DNA from: Fictibacillus nanhaiensis
GTDB lineage: Bacteria > Bacillota > Bacilli > Bacillales > Fictibacillaceae
Length of the DNA: 64,000 nt
Direction of reading: 5' to 3'
NCBI RefSeq assembly: GCF_019801215.1
Contig: NZ_JAHVJO010000002.1
Coordinates: 806,001-870,000, forward strand
Part shown: piece after piece, positions 24,558-34,124 of the stretch
Numbering within the stretch: the stretch's first letter is position 1
Layout of the letters: the number at the start of each line of letters is the position of its first letter
Notes under the pieces: model-generated
Told to the model about the DNA's origin: nothing
The model's database searches: none
The model's input: only the letters and a program-made list of their open reading frames with translations
Made by a program: the position numbers and the translations under genes

Positions 24558-25955
24558 TTAAAATCCTTCCTCTCTGTCTTTTTTAAATAATGGTATCCAA
24601 CCCTTATTTTCATAGTTAATAAACCACCGTGGTTCCAAAACGTAAACATGTGGCTCACTTTGTCTTTTCATCGTAAGACCGATTCGTACATCTTTAATGT
24701 AATTCTCGTTATAATCTGACTCTTTCAATTCACGTACAACATCTTTTCCAGAAATTAAGGGTACCGTCTCAATTAATTCTGAAGTGGATCGAAAGTCCAA
24801 ATCAATCATTGAACGCTCATACTGATACAATTCATTTTCAGCCCAGGAAAGGCTCATAAAAGTATCTGGATCCAATACAGGCAAAGAAGCTACTTGCAGC
24901 CAAAAACTCGCTCTATCACCCGCAAGCTCAGATAAAATATAAGGTCCACCCCAACCGGCATGTGTATTAATATAGTCAATAGACTGGAAAAGCGGTGAAT
25001 TACTGGAAGTGAAATTTCGCTTATTTAAGCCCGCAAAGTTTGTATAGGTAAAACGATTTTTCAGTTCATTTATGACCATCACCGCATTGCCATCAGTAAA
25101 GGTAATCTCATTAACACCTGTTGAAGCACTTTTAACGGCTAATTGATCTTTAAATAATGCTTTTTTGTATTTCTCTTTCGTTTCTTCGTTTATAGCTCTT
25201 GAAATATAATGATAACGATTTAATTTAATAGAATCTCTCGGAAAGTAAAACCGATTTTTGGTTTGAGCTGCACCTTCTTCTGTCCGCTCTTCAATGTCAT
25301 AGGAGATATATGGAATAAGTCCTACTTTCTCAGCAATATCCTTGGTTACACTAGTAAGCGCAAAATTATCAACCCTGATCTTTTGCATCTTTTTGGTCTG
25401 GTAAGAAACCAAATACCCTTCTACAATGTTTGGTGTCTTACTTTGATAGAGTAACAATCTGTCAACGTATTGTGGTTTACTGGCACTGATTTCTGCGTCG
25501 AATGAAAATACTTCTTTATAGATTTCTTTTGTCAATCCTACAGGGTAGATGATCTCAATATAATCCTCGTTTTTGATGATCTTTTCATTCGGATCAAAAA
25601 GTTGATTGTTCTTTACATTCGGATCAAAATTAAAATCCGCAATTTTTATTTGATCATGAATTTGTTTCATCATTTCATGAGCTTCTACCCCATAAAGCTC
25701 ATCGCCTTTATGAAAAATAACTTGAGTAGGATAGACCACTTTATTTAACGTGGCTTGATCTTCTACTTCCTGTTTCTTTACGGTTTTCGTCTCTTGTAAA
25801 AAAGGATGACTTGGTTTGTATGTCCATAAGCTCCACGTTAAGAAGAGACTTAAGACGATTAGCACTGTTAATACGACGGATTTGATTAATTCATAGTTCT
25901 CCCGATAAAAAGTAATCACTTTTCTCGTATTGGTAATCCATTTTAACCAGTTCAC
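24558..25955 (-). CDS. walH: WalRK regulatory protein WalH (YycH)
   Basis: A 465-residue protein with an N-terminal membrane anchor (about 22-42) and an outward-facing domain. Its start codon overlaps the walK stop by 4 nt, showing translational coupling. With WalI it controls WalK signalling. The sequence has the YycH-type segments NTHAGWGGPYILSEL and FWLQVASLPV. Its size is in the usual range of 440-470. Confidence 0.9.
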   Translation of the reverse strand: MNWLKWITNTRKVITFYRENYELIKSVVLTVLIVLSLFLTWSLWTYKPSHPFLQETKTVKKQEVEDQATLNKVVYPTQVIFHKGDELYGVEAHEMMKQIHDQIKIADFNFDPNVKNNQLFDPNEKIIKNEDYIEIIYPVGLTKEIYKEVFSFDAEISASKPQYVDRLLLYQSKTPNIVEGYLVSYQTKKMQKIRVDNFALTSVTKDIAEKVGLIPYISYDIEERTEEGAAQTKNRFYFPRDSIKLNRYHYISRAINEETKEKYKKALFKDQLAVKSASTGVNEITFTDGNAVMVINELKNRFTYTNFAGLNKRNFTSSNSPLFQSIDYINTHAGWGGPYILSELAGDRASFWLQVASLPVLDPDTFMSLSWAENELYQYERSMIDLDFRSTSELIETVPLISGKDVVRELKESDYNENYIKDVRIGLTMKRQSEPHVYVLEPRWFINYENKGWIPLFKKDREEGF

Positions 25956-27781
25956 AGCTGCCCCTCCTTAACTTTTTTCAAAGGAAGAGTAAATAGTATG
26001 GTTGTTCCCTGTCCCCATTCACTTTCTGCCCAGATATCCCCGCCATGTGCCAATATAATTTCTTTGGCGATAGCTAATCCCAACCCTGTGCCTCCAAGAT
26101 CTCGTGAGCGTGCTCGGTCAACACGGAAAAAGCGATCAAAAATTTTCGACACATTGTTTTTTGGAATTCCAACACCCTCATCAGAAATACTCACTTTTAC
26201 TTTTCTTCCGGTAATACCAACAGTGAACGTAATTGTACCACCTTCAGGAGAGTATTTCATGGCGTTAGAGATTATATTATCAAGAACTTGAGTCATCTTA
26301 TCCGTATCGATCTGAACAGGAATTACCCGATCAGGCAATAACCGTGACAGTTCTATATTTTCTTTTTCAAGCATGTCAAATCGATCAATAATATCATTTA
26401 AGAAGCGGACGAGATCCATCTCTCTAAAATTAAAACGATAATCCTTGCTGTCCATTTTTGAAAGCTGGAGCAAATCGGTTACTAACCTGATCATACGCTC
26501 TGTTTCATTTTGCGTTACTTCTAAAAAGCGCGGTGCAATGTTGTCATCCTTCCATGCACCTTCGGCAAGTGCTTCCAGATAACTTCTCATTGTAGTGAGC
26601 GGTGTTCGTAACTCATGAGATACGTTAAAAACGAATTCGCGTCGTTCATTGTCGATCTGTTCTTGTTCTGTAACGTCATGCAATACGCAAATAAGACCAT
26701 TGATTGGCCCATCATCTTTTTGAATCGTTGAAAAGTTTGCCCGAACGACATAATGAAGATCATCCGTACTAAAATCGAGAAGCATGGATTCATACTCGTT
26801 ATAAAGCTCTTCCCACGTATAATTCGTATTCAATCGTAATAACTCCATTAGAGATGTGCCGAGTGCATTTTGCCTAGAAATGTTCAGCATTTCTTCCGCA
26901 CGGTCATTCATCAAAATGATCGCTCCGTCACGATCAGTAGCGATAACACCATCTGTCATATAGGTAAGGACCGAGCGTAGCTTTCTTCGTTCACTCTCTG
27001 TAATGGCTGTTGCTTCTTGAAGTTTTTTAGTCAGGTTATTGAACGTCATAGCAAGCTGACCAATCTCATCATCACCATAGAGTTGAACTTGACGAGAAAA
27101 ATCTCCTCGTGCCATGACTAGAGCTTGTTTTCTCATATCTGCCATTGGCCTCGTGATCGTACGTGCCAAAAAGACACCAAGAAGTCCTGTAATAATAAGG
27201 GCGATAACAGTACCTGTTACTAGGATGTTATTAATCCGTTGAATCTGTTTAAAAATTCCTTCGATAGACGCTTCTAGATAAATAGCACCTATCGTTTCTC
27301 CTTTGCTATCGATCTGTATCGGCTTTGCGAGAACCATTACTCGTTCACCTTCAGGAGTTAGCATGATCTCGTCATCTACTGTTCCCTCGAGCGCTAGTTT
27401 AATTTTAGGATTGAAGCTGATCTGTCCTTTTAAACGAGGTTTGTTGCTTGCAAGAACAACACCTTCTTTGTTTAAAACTTGAACCTCTTTCTCTTCAAAC
27501 TCCTCGTCAATTAACGCTTGAATATCCTCTTCAAGCGTTAATTTACCTTCTTCTTCACTTTTCTTTTCTTTGTAGCTTTTGACGTCTTTCATTTTTTGCT
27601 CAATATTGAATTCTAATAAATTTACACGGTCATTTAAGGACTTCGTAAAATTCTGCCGCAGATCCGTCTCTAAGTTATTAATAAAGTAGACACTGATGAC
27701 CTGCATAGCGATTAATATGAGCAAAACATAAATCAATACAAACTTCACATGTATTGATTTAAAAAAATTAACTTTATCCAT
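25952..27781 (-). CDS. walK: Essential cell-wall sensor histidine kinase WalK (YycG)
   Basis: A 609-residue sensor kinase. Order of domains: TM1 (about 13-33), extracellular PDC-like sensor (34-183), TM2 (about 186-206), HAMP (207-258), PAS (265-370), HisKA with phospho-acceptor His389 in NVSHELRTPL, and HATPase with N, G1 (DEGVGIP) and G2 (GGTGLGLAIAK) boxes. With WalR it senses wall state and adjusts autolysin expression; it is essential in most low-GC Gram-positives. walR ends 7 bp upstream. Confidence 0.97.
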   Translation of the reverse strand: MDKVNFFKSIHVKFVLIYVLLILIAMQVISVYFINNLETDLRQNFTKSLNDRVNLLEFNIEQKMKDVKSYKEKKSEEEGKLTLEEDIQALIDEEFEEKEVQVLNKEGVVLASNKPRLKGQISFNPKIKLALEGTVDDEIMLTPEGERVMVLAKPIQIDSKGETIGAIYLEASIEGIFKQIQRINNILVTGTVIALIITGLLGVFLARTITRPMADMRKQALVMARGDFSRQVQLYGDDEIGQLAMTFNNLTKKLQEATAITESERRKLRSVLTYMTDGVIATDRDGAIILMNDRAEEMLNISRQNALGTSLMELLRLNTNYTWEELYNEYESMLLDFSTDDLHYVVRANFSTIQKDDGPINGLICVLHDVTEQEQIDNERREFVFNVSHELRTPLTTMRSYLEALAEGAWKDDNIAPRFLEVTQNETERMIRLVTDLLQLSKMDSKDYRFNFREMDLVRFLNDIIDRFDMLEKENIELSRLLPDRVIPVQIDTDKMTQVLDNIISNAMKYSPEGGTITFTVGITGRKVKVSISDEGVGIPKNNVSKIFDRFFRVDRARSRDLGGTGLGLAIAKEIILAHGGDIWAESEWGQGTTILFTLPLKKVKEGQL

Positions 27782-27788
27782 GATGTAT

Positions 27789-28493
27789 TTACTCCTGATC
27801 AGGATTTCTTAGGTAATACCCCACTCCGCGTCTTGTTATGATCCATAATGGATGACTCGGATTATCTTCCACTTTTTCCCGTAATCGGCGAACCGTAACG
27901 TCTACCGTTCGAACATCACCAAAATAATCGTATCCCCAAACCGTTTGCAGCAAGTGCTCACGTGTCATCACTTGTCCGATGTGCTTCGCTAAATAGTGAA
28001 GAAGTTCAAACTCCCGATGAGTGAGTTCGATCGTTTCACCGCGCTTCGTCACGATGTAAGCGTCAGGGTGGATGGTAAGGGAGCCAATTGTAATTTCGTT
28101 GTTGTCGTCCACCTCGCGTTCAGACTCCTGCTGATGACGGCGAAGGTTAGCTTTCACGCGCGCAATCAATTCCCGAGTGCTGAATGGCTTTGTTACATAG
28201 TCGTCTGCACCTAGCTCCAAACCTAGCACTTTATCAATTTCCGAATCTTTAGCAGTAAGCATGATGATTGGCATGTCATACTTTTTACGGATTTCTCTGC
28301 ACACTTCCATACCGTCTTTTAACGGAAGCATGATATCAAGGAGAATCATATCTGGTTTTTCTTTTTCAACCTTTTCAAGCGCGTTGATACCGTCATAGGC
28401 GCAAGTAACCGTGAAGCCTTCTTTTTCTAAATTGAACTGCAAAATATCTGCAATTGGTTTTTCATCATCTACAACGAGAATTTTCTTATCCAT
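27789..28493 (-). CDS. walR: Response regulator WalR (YycF)
   Basis: A 234-residue OmpR-type regulator. The receiver domain has the acidic pair Asp9/Asp10, phospho-acceptor Asp53 (LLDIMLP) and Lys102 (VTKPF). The C-terminal winged helix ends RRGVGYYL. Activated WalR binds two TGTWAH half-sites spaced 5 bp apart, controlling wall hydrolases and teichoic acid genes. The start is set at 28493 because AAAGGAGAG lies upstream; the longer frame adds 12 residues unlike the family. A candidate WalR site lies about 1.8 kb upstream, beyond the M23 gene. Confidence 0.97.
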   Translation of the reverse strand: MDKKILVVDDEKPIADILQFNLEKEGFTVTCAYDGINALEKVEKEKPDMILLDIMLPLKDGMEVCREIRKKYDMPIIMLTAKDSEIDKVLGLELGADDYVTKPFSTRELIARVKANLRRHQQESEREVDDNNEITIGSLTIHPDAYIVTKRGETIELTHREFELLHYLAKHIGQVMTREHLLQTVWGYDYFGDVRTVDVTVRRLREKVEDNPSHPLWIITRRGVGYYLRNPDQE

Positions 28494-28650
28494 GGGAACG
28501 CTCTCCTTTTTCGGAAACTCTATTTTCAATGTTTAATGTATAGCAGAATCAATTTGTATATAAGTTAGTCTGAATGAAGTGTATCTCTATTATTTTATCA
28601 CATGTGAAACTTTCTCCATAATACGGGGAAAACCTTTTATTTTCAGATAA

Positions 28651-28688
28651 GAAAAACCTCCCAGGAAGAACCTTTTTCCTAGGAGGTA
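28651..28688 (-). terminator. Terminator of the M23 peptidase gene
   Basis: A stem ACCTCCTAGGAA/TTCCTGGGAGGT read on the minus strand, with an 8-nt loop and a following TTTTT. It separates the M23 gene from the wal operon. Confidence 0.85.
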
Positions 28689-28698
28689 GCATACTTTT

Positions 28699-30150
28699 TT
28701 ACAGATAGTCTTCTGGATCTTTCAATGCACCATCTTTATATACTTCAAAGTGCAAATGTATGCCGGTGGACTGTCCAGTCGATCCCATCACACCTATTTT
28801 TGAACCTTTTTGTACAACCGCTCCTTTAGAGACAGAAATAGAGCTCAAATGCGCATAAACGGTTCTCATACCGTTATTGTGGTTGATGATGATCTTATTG
28901 CCATAATCCCCATCCCAGCCTGCAAATGCCACTGTACCGTTATCTGCAGCTAAAATAGAACGATTGGAAGGACGAGCAATGTCCATCCCTTTATGTTCTC
29001 TGCCCCAGCGTGTACCTTTATGACTAGAGATGTAGCCCCCAACAGCAGGCCATGAAAGAGTGCCCGTACCTTTTGAAGGAACGACTTTCGTTCCAATCTT
29101 TAAAATCTCATCTACTGGTGCTTTTACTTGCTTTTGATTCAATACGTCCTTTTGAACGAGTTTCCCATCAGCTTTTCTAAGCGTGTAGGTAATATCCTCT
29201 AGCCCATTTTCACCTTTTTGAAGGGTTTTGGTAACGCCTTTTTCTAATTTGCCGTCTTCCTGTTCCTCCGTTTTAAAAGGTATTTCACGTTGAGCACGCG
29301 TTGCCTCATAAACAATGACTTCGGTAAAAGGTTTCTTTTCAGTAACGATTACTCGCTCACCTTCACGAATGACGGAAGTTAAGATCAGTCTTGGGTTCAT
29401 CGTGAAAAATTGATCCAATGTTAGATGATACTTTTCCGTAATGGATTCAACCGTTTCACCTTCTTGGATGATGTGTTCTTTTTTTCGGAGCGTTCCTTCT
29501 TTTATACGCTTAATCGCATCATCGACAGAAACCAATTCATTTGCAGCCACTTGTGATTTACGTACAACAATAGGTGTGGAAAATTCAACATCTATTACTT
29601 TACTTTCACCTGGTTGCAGTTGCGGCATTTCAGATTGTTTATTTCCCGATTTAGTCTTTTCTATAGCATCAAGGTTCTCTTTTGAAACATGCTCTAACTT
29701 CAATTTCAAAAGAATATCAAGAGCTTCCTTTTCACTGGATACATAAGCAATCGTCTGGCTCCCGACAGCAATGCGGTAAGCGTCTAGTGAAACGGAAAGC
29801 GATTCTTTCAATGCTTCACTTGCTGCTTCATTATCAAACTCTGGTCTGAACATTTTTTCAGGCTTAAGTTCAATAGATTCATTTATCGTATAGGCATAGT
29901 TGCCGTTTTTCTCTTTTGTCTCTTGAAGATATTGTTCAACGGCTTCATCAACAACACTTTGTTCACGAACCGTTCCAACCTTCTTCCCATCAACATAAAC
30001 ATGAAAAATCGTTTTAATTAACTGATTGTCATCATGATGTGCGTATGTAACTGAAGAGTTCATCGCGAACGTTGAAAGTGTTACAATGACTGCTGCCAAA
30101 AACAGCATCATTTTATGGTTTAATCTTTCAGTGGTATTTTGAGTTTGCAC
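28699..30150 (-). CDS. Exported LysM/G5/M23 peptidoglycan endopeptidase
   Basis: A 483-residue exported protein. A signal anchor (about 12-36) is followed by a mixed N-terminal domain. A LysM module (about 242-288, HIIQEGETVESITEKYHL) follows, then a G5-type domain (about 290-368). The C-terminal M23 metallopeptidase runs from about 380 to 480, with HKGMDIA (metal-binding His and Asp) and the HLHFE motif. Such enzymes cut peptide cross-links of peptidoglycan and commonly help wall expansion. The start is GTG. It lies immediately upstream of the wal operon and has a WalR-type box upstream, consistent with WalR control, which is inference. Confidence 0.9.
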   Translation of the reverse strand: MQTQNTTERLNHKMMLFLAAVIVTLSTFAMNSSVTYAHHDDNQLIKTIFHVYVDGKKVGTVREQSVVDEAVEQYLQETKEKNGNYAYTINESIELKPEKMFRPEFDNEAASEALKESLSVSLDAYRIAVGSQTIAYVSSEKEALDILLKLKLEHVSKENLDAIEKTKSGNKQSEMPQLQPGESKVIDVEFSTPIVVRKSQVAANELVSVDDAIKRIKEGTLRKKEHIIQEGETVESITEKYHLTLDQFFTMNPRLILTSVIREGERVIVTEKKPFTEVIVYEATRAQREIPFKTEEQEDGKLEKGVTKTLQKGENGLEDITYTLRKADGKLVQKDVLNQKQVKAPVDEILKIGTKVVPSKGTGTLSWPAVGGYISSHKGTRWGREHKGMDIARPSNRSILAADNGTVAFAGWDGDYGNKIIINHNNGMRTVYAHLSSISVSKGAVVQKGSKIGVMGSTGQSTGIHLHFEVYKDGALKDPEDYL

Positions 30151-30278
30151 CTTTTTATTTCCCCCTAAAGACCCTCTACTTCATCTACTGTGTCTATTGT
30201 CCTATGACAATTTTCTCTTTTTATCACCTTTTGTATCCTATCATATTACTTTTGCCTTTGTCAGAATTTCGCGGATTT

Positions 30279-30295
30279 TGTAATGTAACTGTAAA
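30279..30295 (+). promoter_or_regulatory. Candidate WalR box upstream of the M23 peptidase gene
   Basis: TGTAAT, 5 bp, then TGTAAA: both halves fit TGTWAH exactly with the required 5-bp gap. It lies about 130 bp upstream of the peptidase start and in opposite orientation to it, between that gene and the terminator of the plsY homologue. Confidence 0.5.
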
Positions 30296-30305
30296 AAAAC
30301 GGCAT

Positions 30306-30340
30306 AAAAAAAAGAGTGAAATTCAACATTCCCACTCTTT
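30306..30340 (-). terminator. Terminator of the plsY homologue
   Basis: A stem AAAGAGTG/CACTCTTT with a 14-nt loop followed on the minus strand by TTTTTTTTATGCC. Confidence 0.75.
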
Positions 30341-30347
30341 AGATCTT

Positions 30348-30938
30348 CTATTCTCTTAACATGATTCGTTCTTTAATATCCTCTTTTTGTACATACACAA
30401 CAATTAAGCTGATTGGGATAAGTAGAAGTGTTTCCAGCCATTGTTTCTCAGTCAGCCAATAAAAAAACGGAGCAAGTACAAATGAAAATAGTCCTGCCAC
30501 AGTGAGACTTCTTCTTATCGAGTAAAACAGAAGAAAAGCCGCACCTACCAAAACCGCTGACAGCCAGTTGAAAACAAGCAATGCCCCAATAAAGGACGCT
30601 ACCCCTTTTCCTCCGTGAAACTTCAGGAATACGGGATAAAGGTGGCCAATGATGACCGCTAAAAATCCAAGCAACTGGATAACAGGTGGATATCCTAGTT
30701 CAACCGCAGCCCAAACCACTGCTCCTCCTTTAACCAAGTCACCCACTAACGTTAAAACAAAGCCTGCTGGCCCGAGGACGCGTCCGGCGTTTCGCGCACC
30801 GATGTTTCTGCTTCCTTCCGTTCTTAAATCGACTCCCTTTAATACCTTCGCAACAAGATATCCCGTCATCACACCACCGACCAGATAACTTAGTACCAGA
30901 TACAGCCCCCACTGTACTTCTTCCATGTGTATCATCAT
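30348..30938 (-). CDS. plsY: PlsY-type glycerol-3-phosphate acyltransferase
   Basis: A 196-residue membrane protein with about five helices. It has the three PlsY motifs: SRNIGARNAGRVLG (about 43-56), a G-rich KFHGGKGVASFIGALLVF segment (about 107-124), and the C-terminal helix. PlsY transfers acyl groups from acyl-phosphate to glycerol-3-phosphate in phospholipid synthesis. Bacilli usually keep the main plsY elsewhere, next to parE, so this may be a second copy. Two adjacent ATG codons could start it; AGGAAGG sits just before them. Confidence 0.8.
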   Translation of the reverse strand: MMIHMEEVQWGLYLVLSYLVGGVMTGYLVAKVLKGVDLRTEGSRNIGARNAGRVLGPAGFVLTLVGDLVKGGAVVWAAVELGYPPVIQLLGFLAVIIGHLYPVFLKFHGGKGVASFIGALLVFNWLSAVLVGAAFLLFYSIRRSLTVAGLFSFVLAPFFYWLTEKQWLETLLLIPISLIVVYVQKEDIKERIMLRE

Positions 30939-31123
30939 CTACCTTCCTACCCTAGTCTGATAACACTATATTTGATGCTTTGTTTAGTGAACCACATATT
31001 GTAAAAAATTTTGGAAAAGTGTTCTACAATGTAAATGTATTCAAATTGTACGAGCTTTAGTATATAAAAAAATGCATGCCCCTCAAAGAGGGCATGCAAC
31101 ATGTTTTAGGATTTAAAGTAAAA

Positions 31124-31199
<76 letters not shown>

Positions 31200-31201
31200 A
31201 A

Positions 31202-31312
31202 AATTTTTTTTGAAATTACTGTGTCTTATTCTCTACACACTAATTTCCTGATGTGTATTCGTCGAGACAACTTGCTGTAACGCTCGAGCTACCAAGCGAA
31301 ATTATTGAAGAA
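31202..31312 (-). repeat. Diverged copy of the tRNA-leader repeat between tRNA-Phe and tRNA-Asp
   Basis: This spacer keeps the conserved pieces of the leader repeat, TCTCTACAC and CGTCGAGACAACT, at similar spacing, followed by GCTCGAGCTACCAAGCG. It therefore looks like an old, degenerate member of the same repeat family as 31570-31919. Confidence 0.45.
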
Positions 31313-31314
31313 AA

Positions 31315-31390
31315 TGGCGGACCCGACCGGGGTCGAACCGGCGATCTCCTGCGTGACAGGCAGGCATGTTAACCACTACACCACGAGTCC
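31315..31390 (-). tRNA. tRNA-Asp (GTC)
   Basis: A 76-nt cloverleaf: acceptor GGACTCG/CGGGTCC with one G-U pair, anticodon GTC in CTGTCAC, T-loop GGTTCGACCCC, encoded CCA. Confidence 0.97.
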
Positions 31391-31418
31391 ATTTAGAAAT
31401 AAAAGATTTTAAAATTGT

Positions 31419-31493
31419 TGGTGACCCGTACGGGATTCGAACCCGTGTTACCGCCGTGAAAGGGCGGTGTCTTAACCGCTTGACCAACGGGCC
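31419..31493 (-). tRNA. tRNA-Glu (TTC)
   Basis: A 75-nt cloverleaf: acceptor GGCCCGT/ACGGGTC, anticodon TTC in CTTTCAC, T-loop GGTTCGAATCC, encoded CCA. Confidence 0.97.
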
Positions 31494-31508
31494 ACTTTTT
31501 TAAAAAAA

Positions 31509-31584
31509 TGGTGAGCCATGAAGGATTCGAACCTTCGACCCTCTGATTAAAAGTCAGATGCTCTACCGGCTGAGCTAATGGCTC
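31509..31584 (-). tRNA. tRNA-Lys (TTT)
   Basis: A 76-nt cloverleaf: acceptor GAGCCAT/ATGGCTC, anticodon TTT in CTTTTAA, T-loop GGTTCGAATCC, encoded CCA. It is first in the transcript, and its first 15 nt are copied in each repeat of the leader. Confidence 0.97.
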
Positions 31585-31919
31585 TCGCTCAAAAGAAATG
31601 TCCGCTGGTTTCCCTGTCTCTTCCTCTACACGAAGGACTGTAGGGCTATCCGTCGAGACAACTCGTAGCACAATCACGATGTATTGCTCGTGGCTGAGCT
31701 AATGGCTCTCGCTCAAAAGAAATGTGTCCGCTGGATTCCCTGTCTCTTCCTCTACAAGAATGGACTGTGGGACTATCCGTCGAGACAAATCGTAGCACAA
31801 TCACGATGTATTGCTCGTGGCTGAGCTAATGGCTCTCGCTCAAAAGAAATGTGTTCGCTGGATTCCCTGTCTCTTCCTCTACGCGAAGGACTGTAGGGCT
31901 ATCCGTCGAGACAAATCGT
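31570..31919 (-). repeat. Threefold tandem repeat in the tRNA operon leader
   Basis: Units begin at 31570, 31694 and 31821, giving periods of 124 and 127 bp; the third is cut short near 31919. Each contains the first 15 nt of tRNA-Lys (GAGCCATTAGCTCAG on the minus strand), a conserved block GCGGACACATTTC or close variant, and the block TTGTCTCGACGGAT. Between the first two units lies a hairpin-capable stretch CACGAGCAATACATC. The repeats lie between the promoter and tRNA-Lys, so they form the 5' leader of the precursor. Confidence 0.85.
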
Positions 31920-31940
31920 CGTTTTTTCACGACAAGTGTT

Positions 31941-31969
31941 ACTTTATCACGATATGAAAGCTTTGGCAA
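31941..31969 (-). promoter_or_regulatory. Promoter of the tRNA operon
   Basis: TTGCCA (31964-31969) and TAAAGT (31941-31946) on the minus strand with a 17-bp spacer, directly upstream of the repeated leader. The nascent RNA starts with a small hairpin GTCGT/ACGAC. Confidence 0.65.
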
Positions 31970-32136
31970 TATGTTTTTCATTTATTTTTAATAAAAAACG
32001 AAGGACTGCTTTCATTTCTCATAAAAACGGACATAAATAAGGTGTTTTTTAGGTTCTATGAAGAAATTCAAAGATTCTATGAGTAAATGTGTAACAGTTA
32101 AAGAAACACGTACCGTAAAAACAACACAAATAAACA

Positions 32137-32174
32137 GCCAGACCCCTAAGTTATCCTTTGGAGTCTGGCCTTTT
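32137..32174. terminator. Terminator of purA
   Basis: A stem GGCCAGACTCC/GGGTCTGGC read on the minus strand, with a long loop and a T-rich follow-on. Confidence 0.75.
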
Positions 32175-32197
32175 ATCTTATCTTGTATCTTTACTAC

Positions 32198-33502
<1,305 letters not shown>

Positions 33503-33546
33503 TTAAAGATTGACGATATTACCGTCTAATCTTGAAAACCAAGGTT

Positions 33547-33575
33547 AGTTTAGCAATAATCTACGGGAAAGTCAA
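33547..33575 (-). promoter_or_regulatory. Sigma-A promoter of purA
   Basis: TTGACT (33570-33575) and TAAACT (33547-33552) on the minus strand with a 17-bp spacer. Confidence 0.7.
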
Positions 33576-33579
33576 CGAA

Positions 33580-33623
33580 AAACACGAACGTTAAATCAAT
33601 ATTAATTATTTTTGTTCGTAAAA
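33580..33623. promoter_or_regulatory. PurR operator (inverted PurBoxes) upstream of purA
   Basis: CGAAC at 33585-33589 and its inverse GTTCG at 33614-33618 are 24 bp apart and flanked by A/T-rich arms. This is the geometry of the paired PurBoxes bound by B. subtilis PurR. They lie just upstream of the purA -35. Confidence 0.6.
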
Positions 33624-33702
33624 AATTTACAAACTCATAGTCAAAAGATTATATCCTCTATCGTATCCTGTAATATACACCCTGTTTAGGAGGTAACATT
33701 TC

Positions 33703-34107
33703 TTGCTTATCGAAAAACTAATGGTTGCTTATTTGGATGATAAAGCTCATCACATTTACTATTTAGATAAACACGATCAAGTCATTTTACTTGATAGTAT
33801 GGAAACAGAAGGACTTCCTCATTTGGAGTTTTTAGATGCTGATGAGCCAGAGCGCTTTGTTGAAGTCCCAAAAATTTTGAATGTAGAATCCTTTAGTTGG
33901 ATGGTCGAATTTGAAAGCTTGAATCAGCATAATGATTTATTACATGCTCTTAATGAAAAAGACCCCTTTGAAGGATTCAACAAAAGGGTCGACCATTTAA
34001 AACTAACCGAGAAGTGGCGTGAGTTTCAAAAGGAAAAAGTAAGAAATCGAATTCAAAATTGGTTAACAGAAAATCATATCGTTGAACTGCAAAAGCAGCT
34101 GGATTAA
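33703..34107 (+). CDS. UPF0158 family protein
   Basis: A 134-residue acidic protein that fits the UPF0158 family: an LDDKAHHIYYLDKH beta-rich N terminus, the segment FEGFNKRVDHL near 90-100, and a helical C terminus ending in WLTENHIVELQ. Function unknown. The start is TTG with the strong site AGGAGG 8 nt upstream. It is the only plus-strand gene between purA and dnaB, and its stop region forms the stem of a shared terminator. Confidence 0.65.
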   Translation: MLIEKLMVAYLDDKAHHIYYLDKHDQVILLDSMETEGLPHLEFLDADEPERFVEVPKILNVESFSWMVEFESLNQHNDLLHALNEKDPFEGFNKRVDHLKLTEKWREFQKEKVRNRIQNWLTENHIVELQKQLD

Positions 34108-34123
34108 AAATCCCGCTGCTTTT
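34091..34123. terminator. Terminator shared by the UPF0158 gene and dnaB
   Basis: A stem AAAAGCAGC/GCTGCTTTT with flanking T/A tracts. It includes the stop codon of the UPF0158 gene. Confidence 0.75.
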
Positions 34124-34124
34124 G

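Noticed and set aside
31302-31677. Open frames across the tRNA cluster
   Set aside because: They are readings through tRNA genes, which are supported by full cloverleaves.
31570-31919. CRISPR array
   Set aside because: Only three long units that are similar along their whole length, with no unique spacers.
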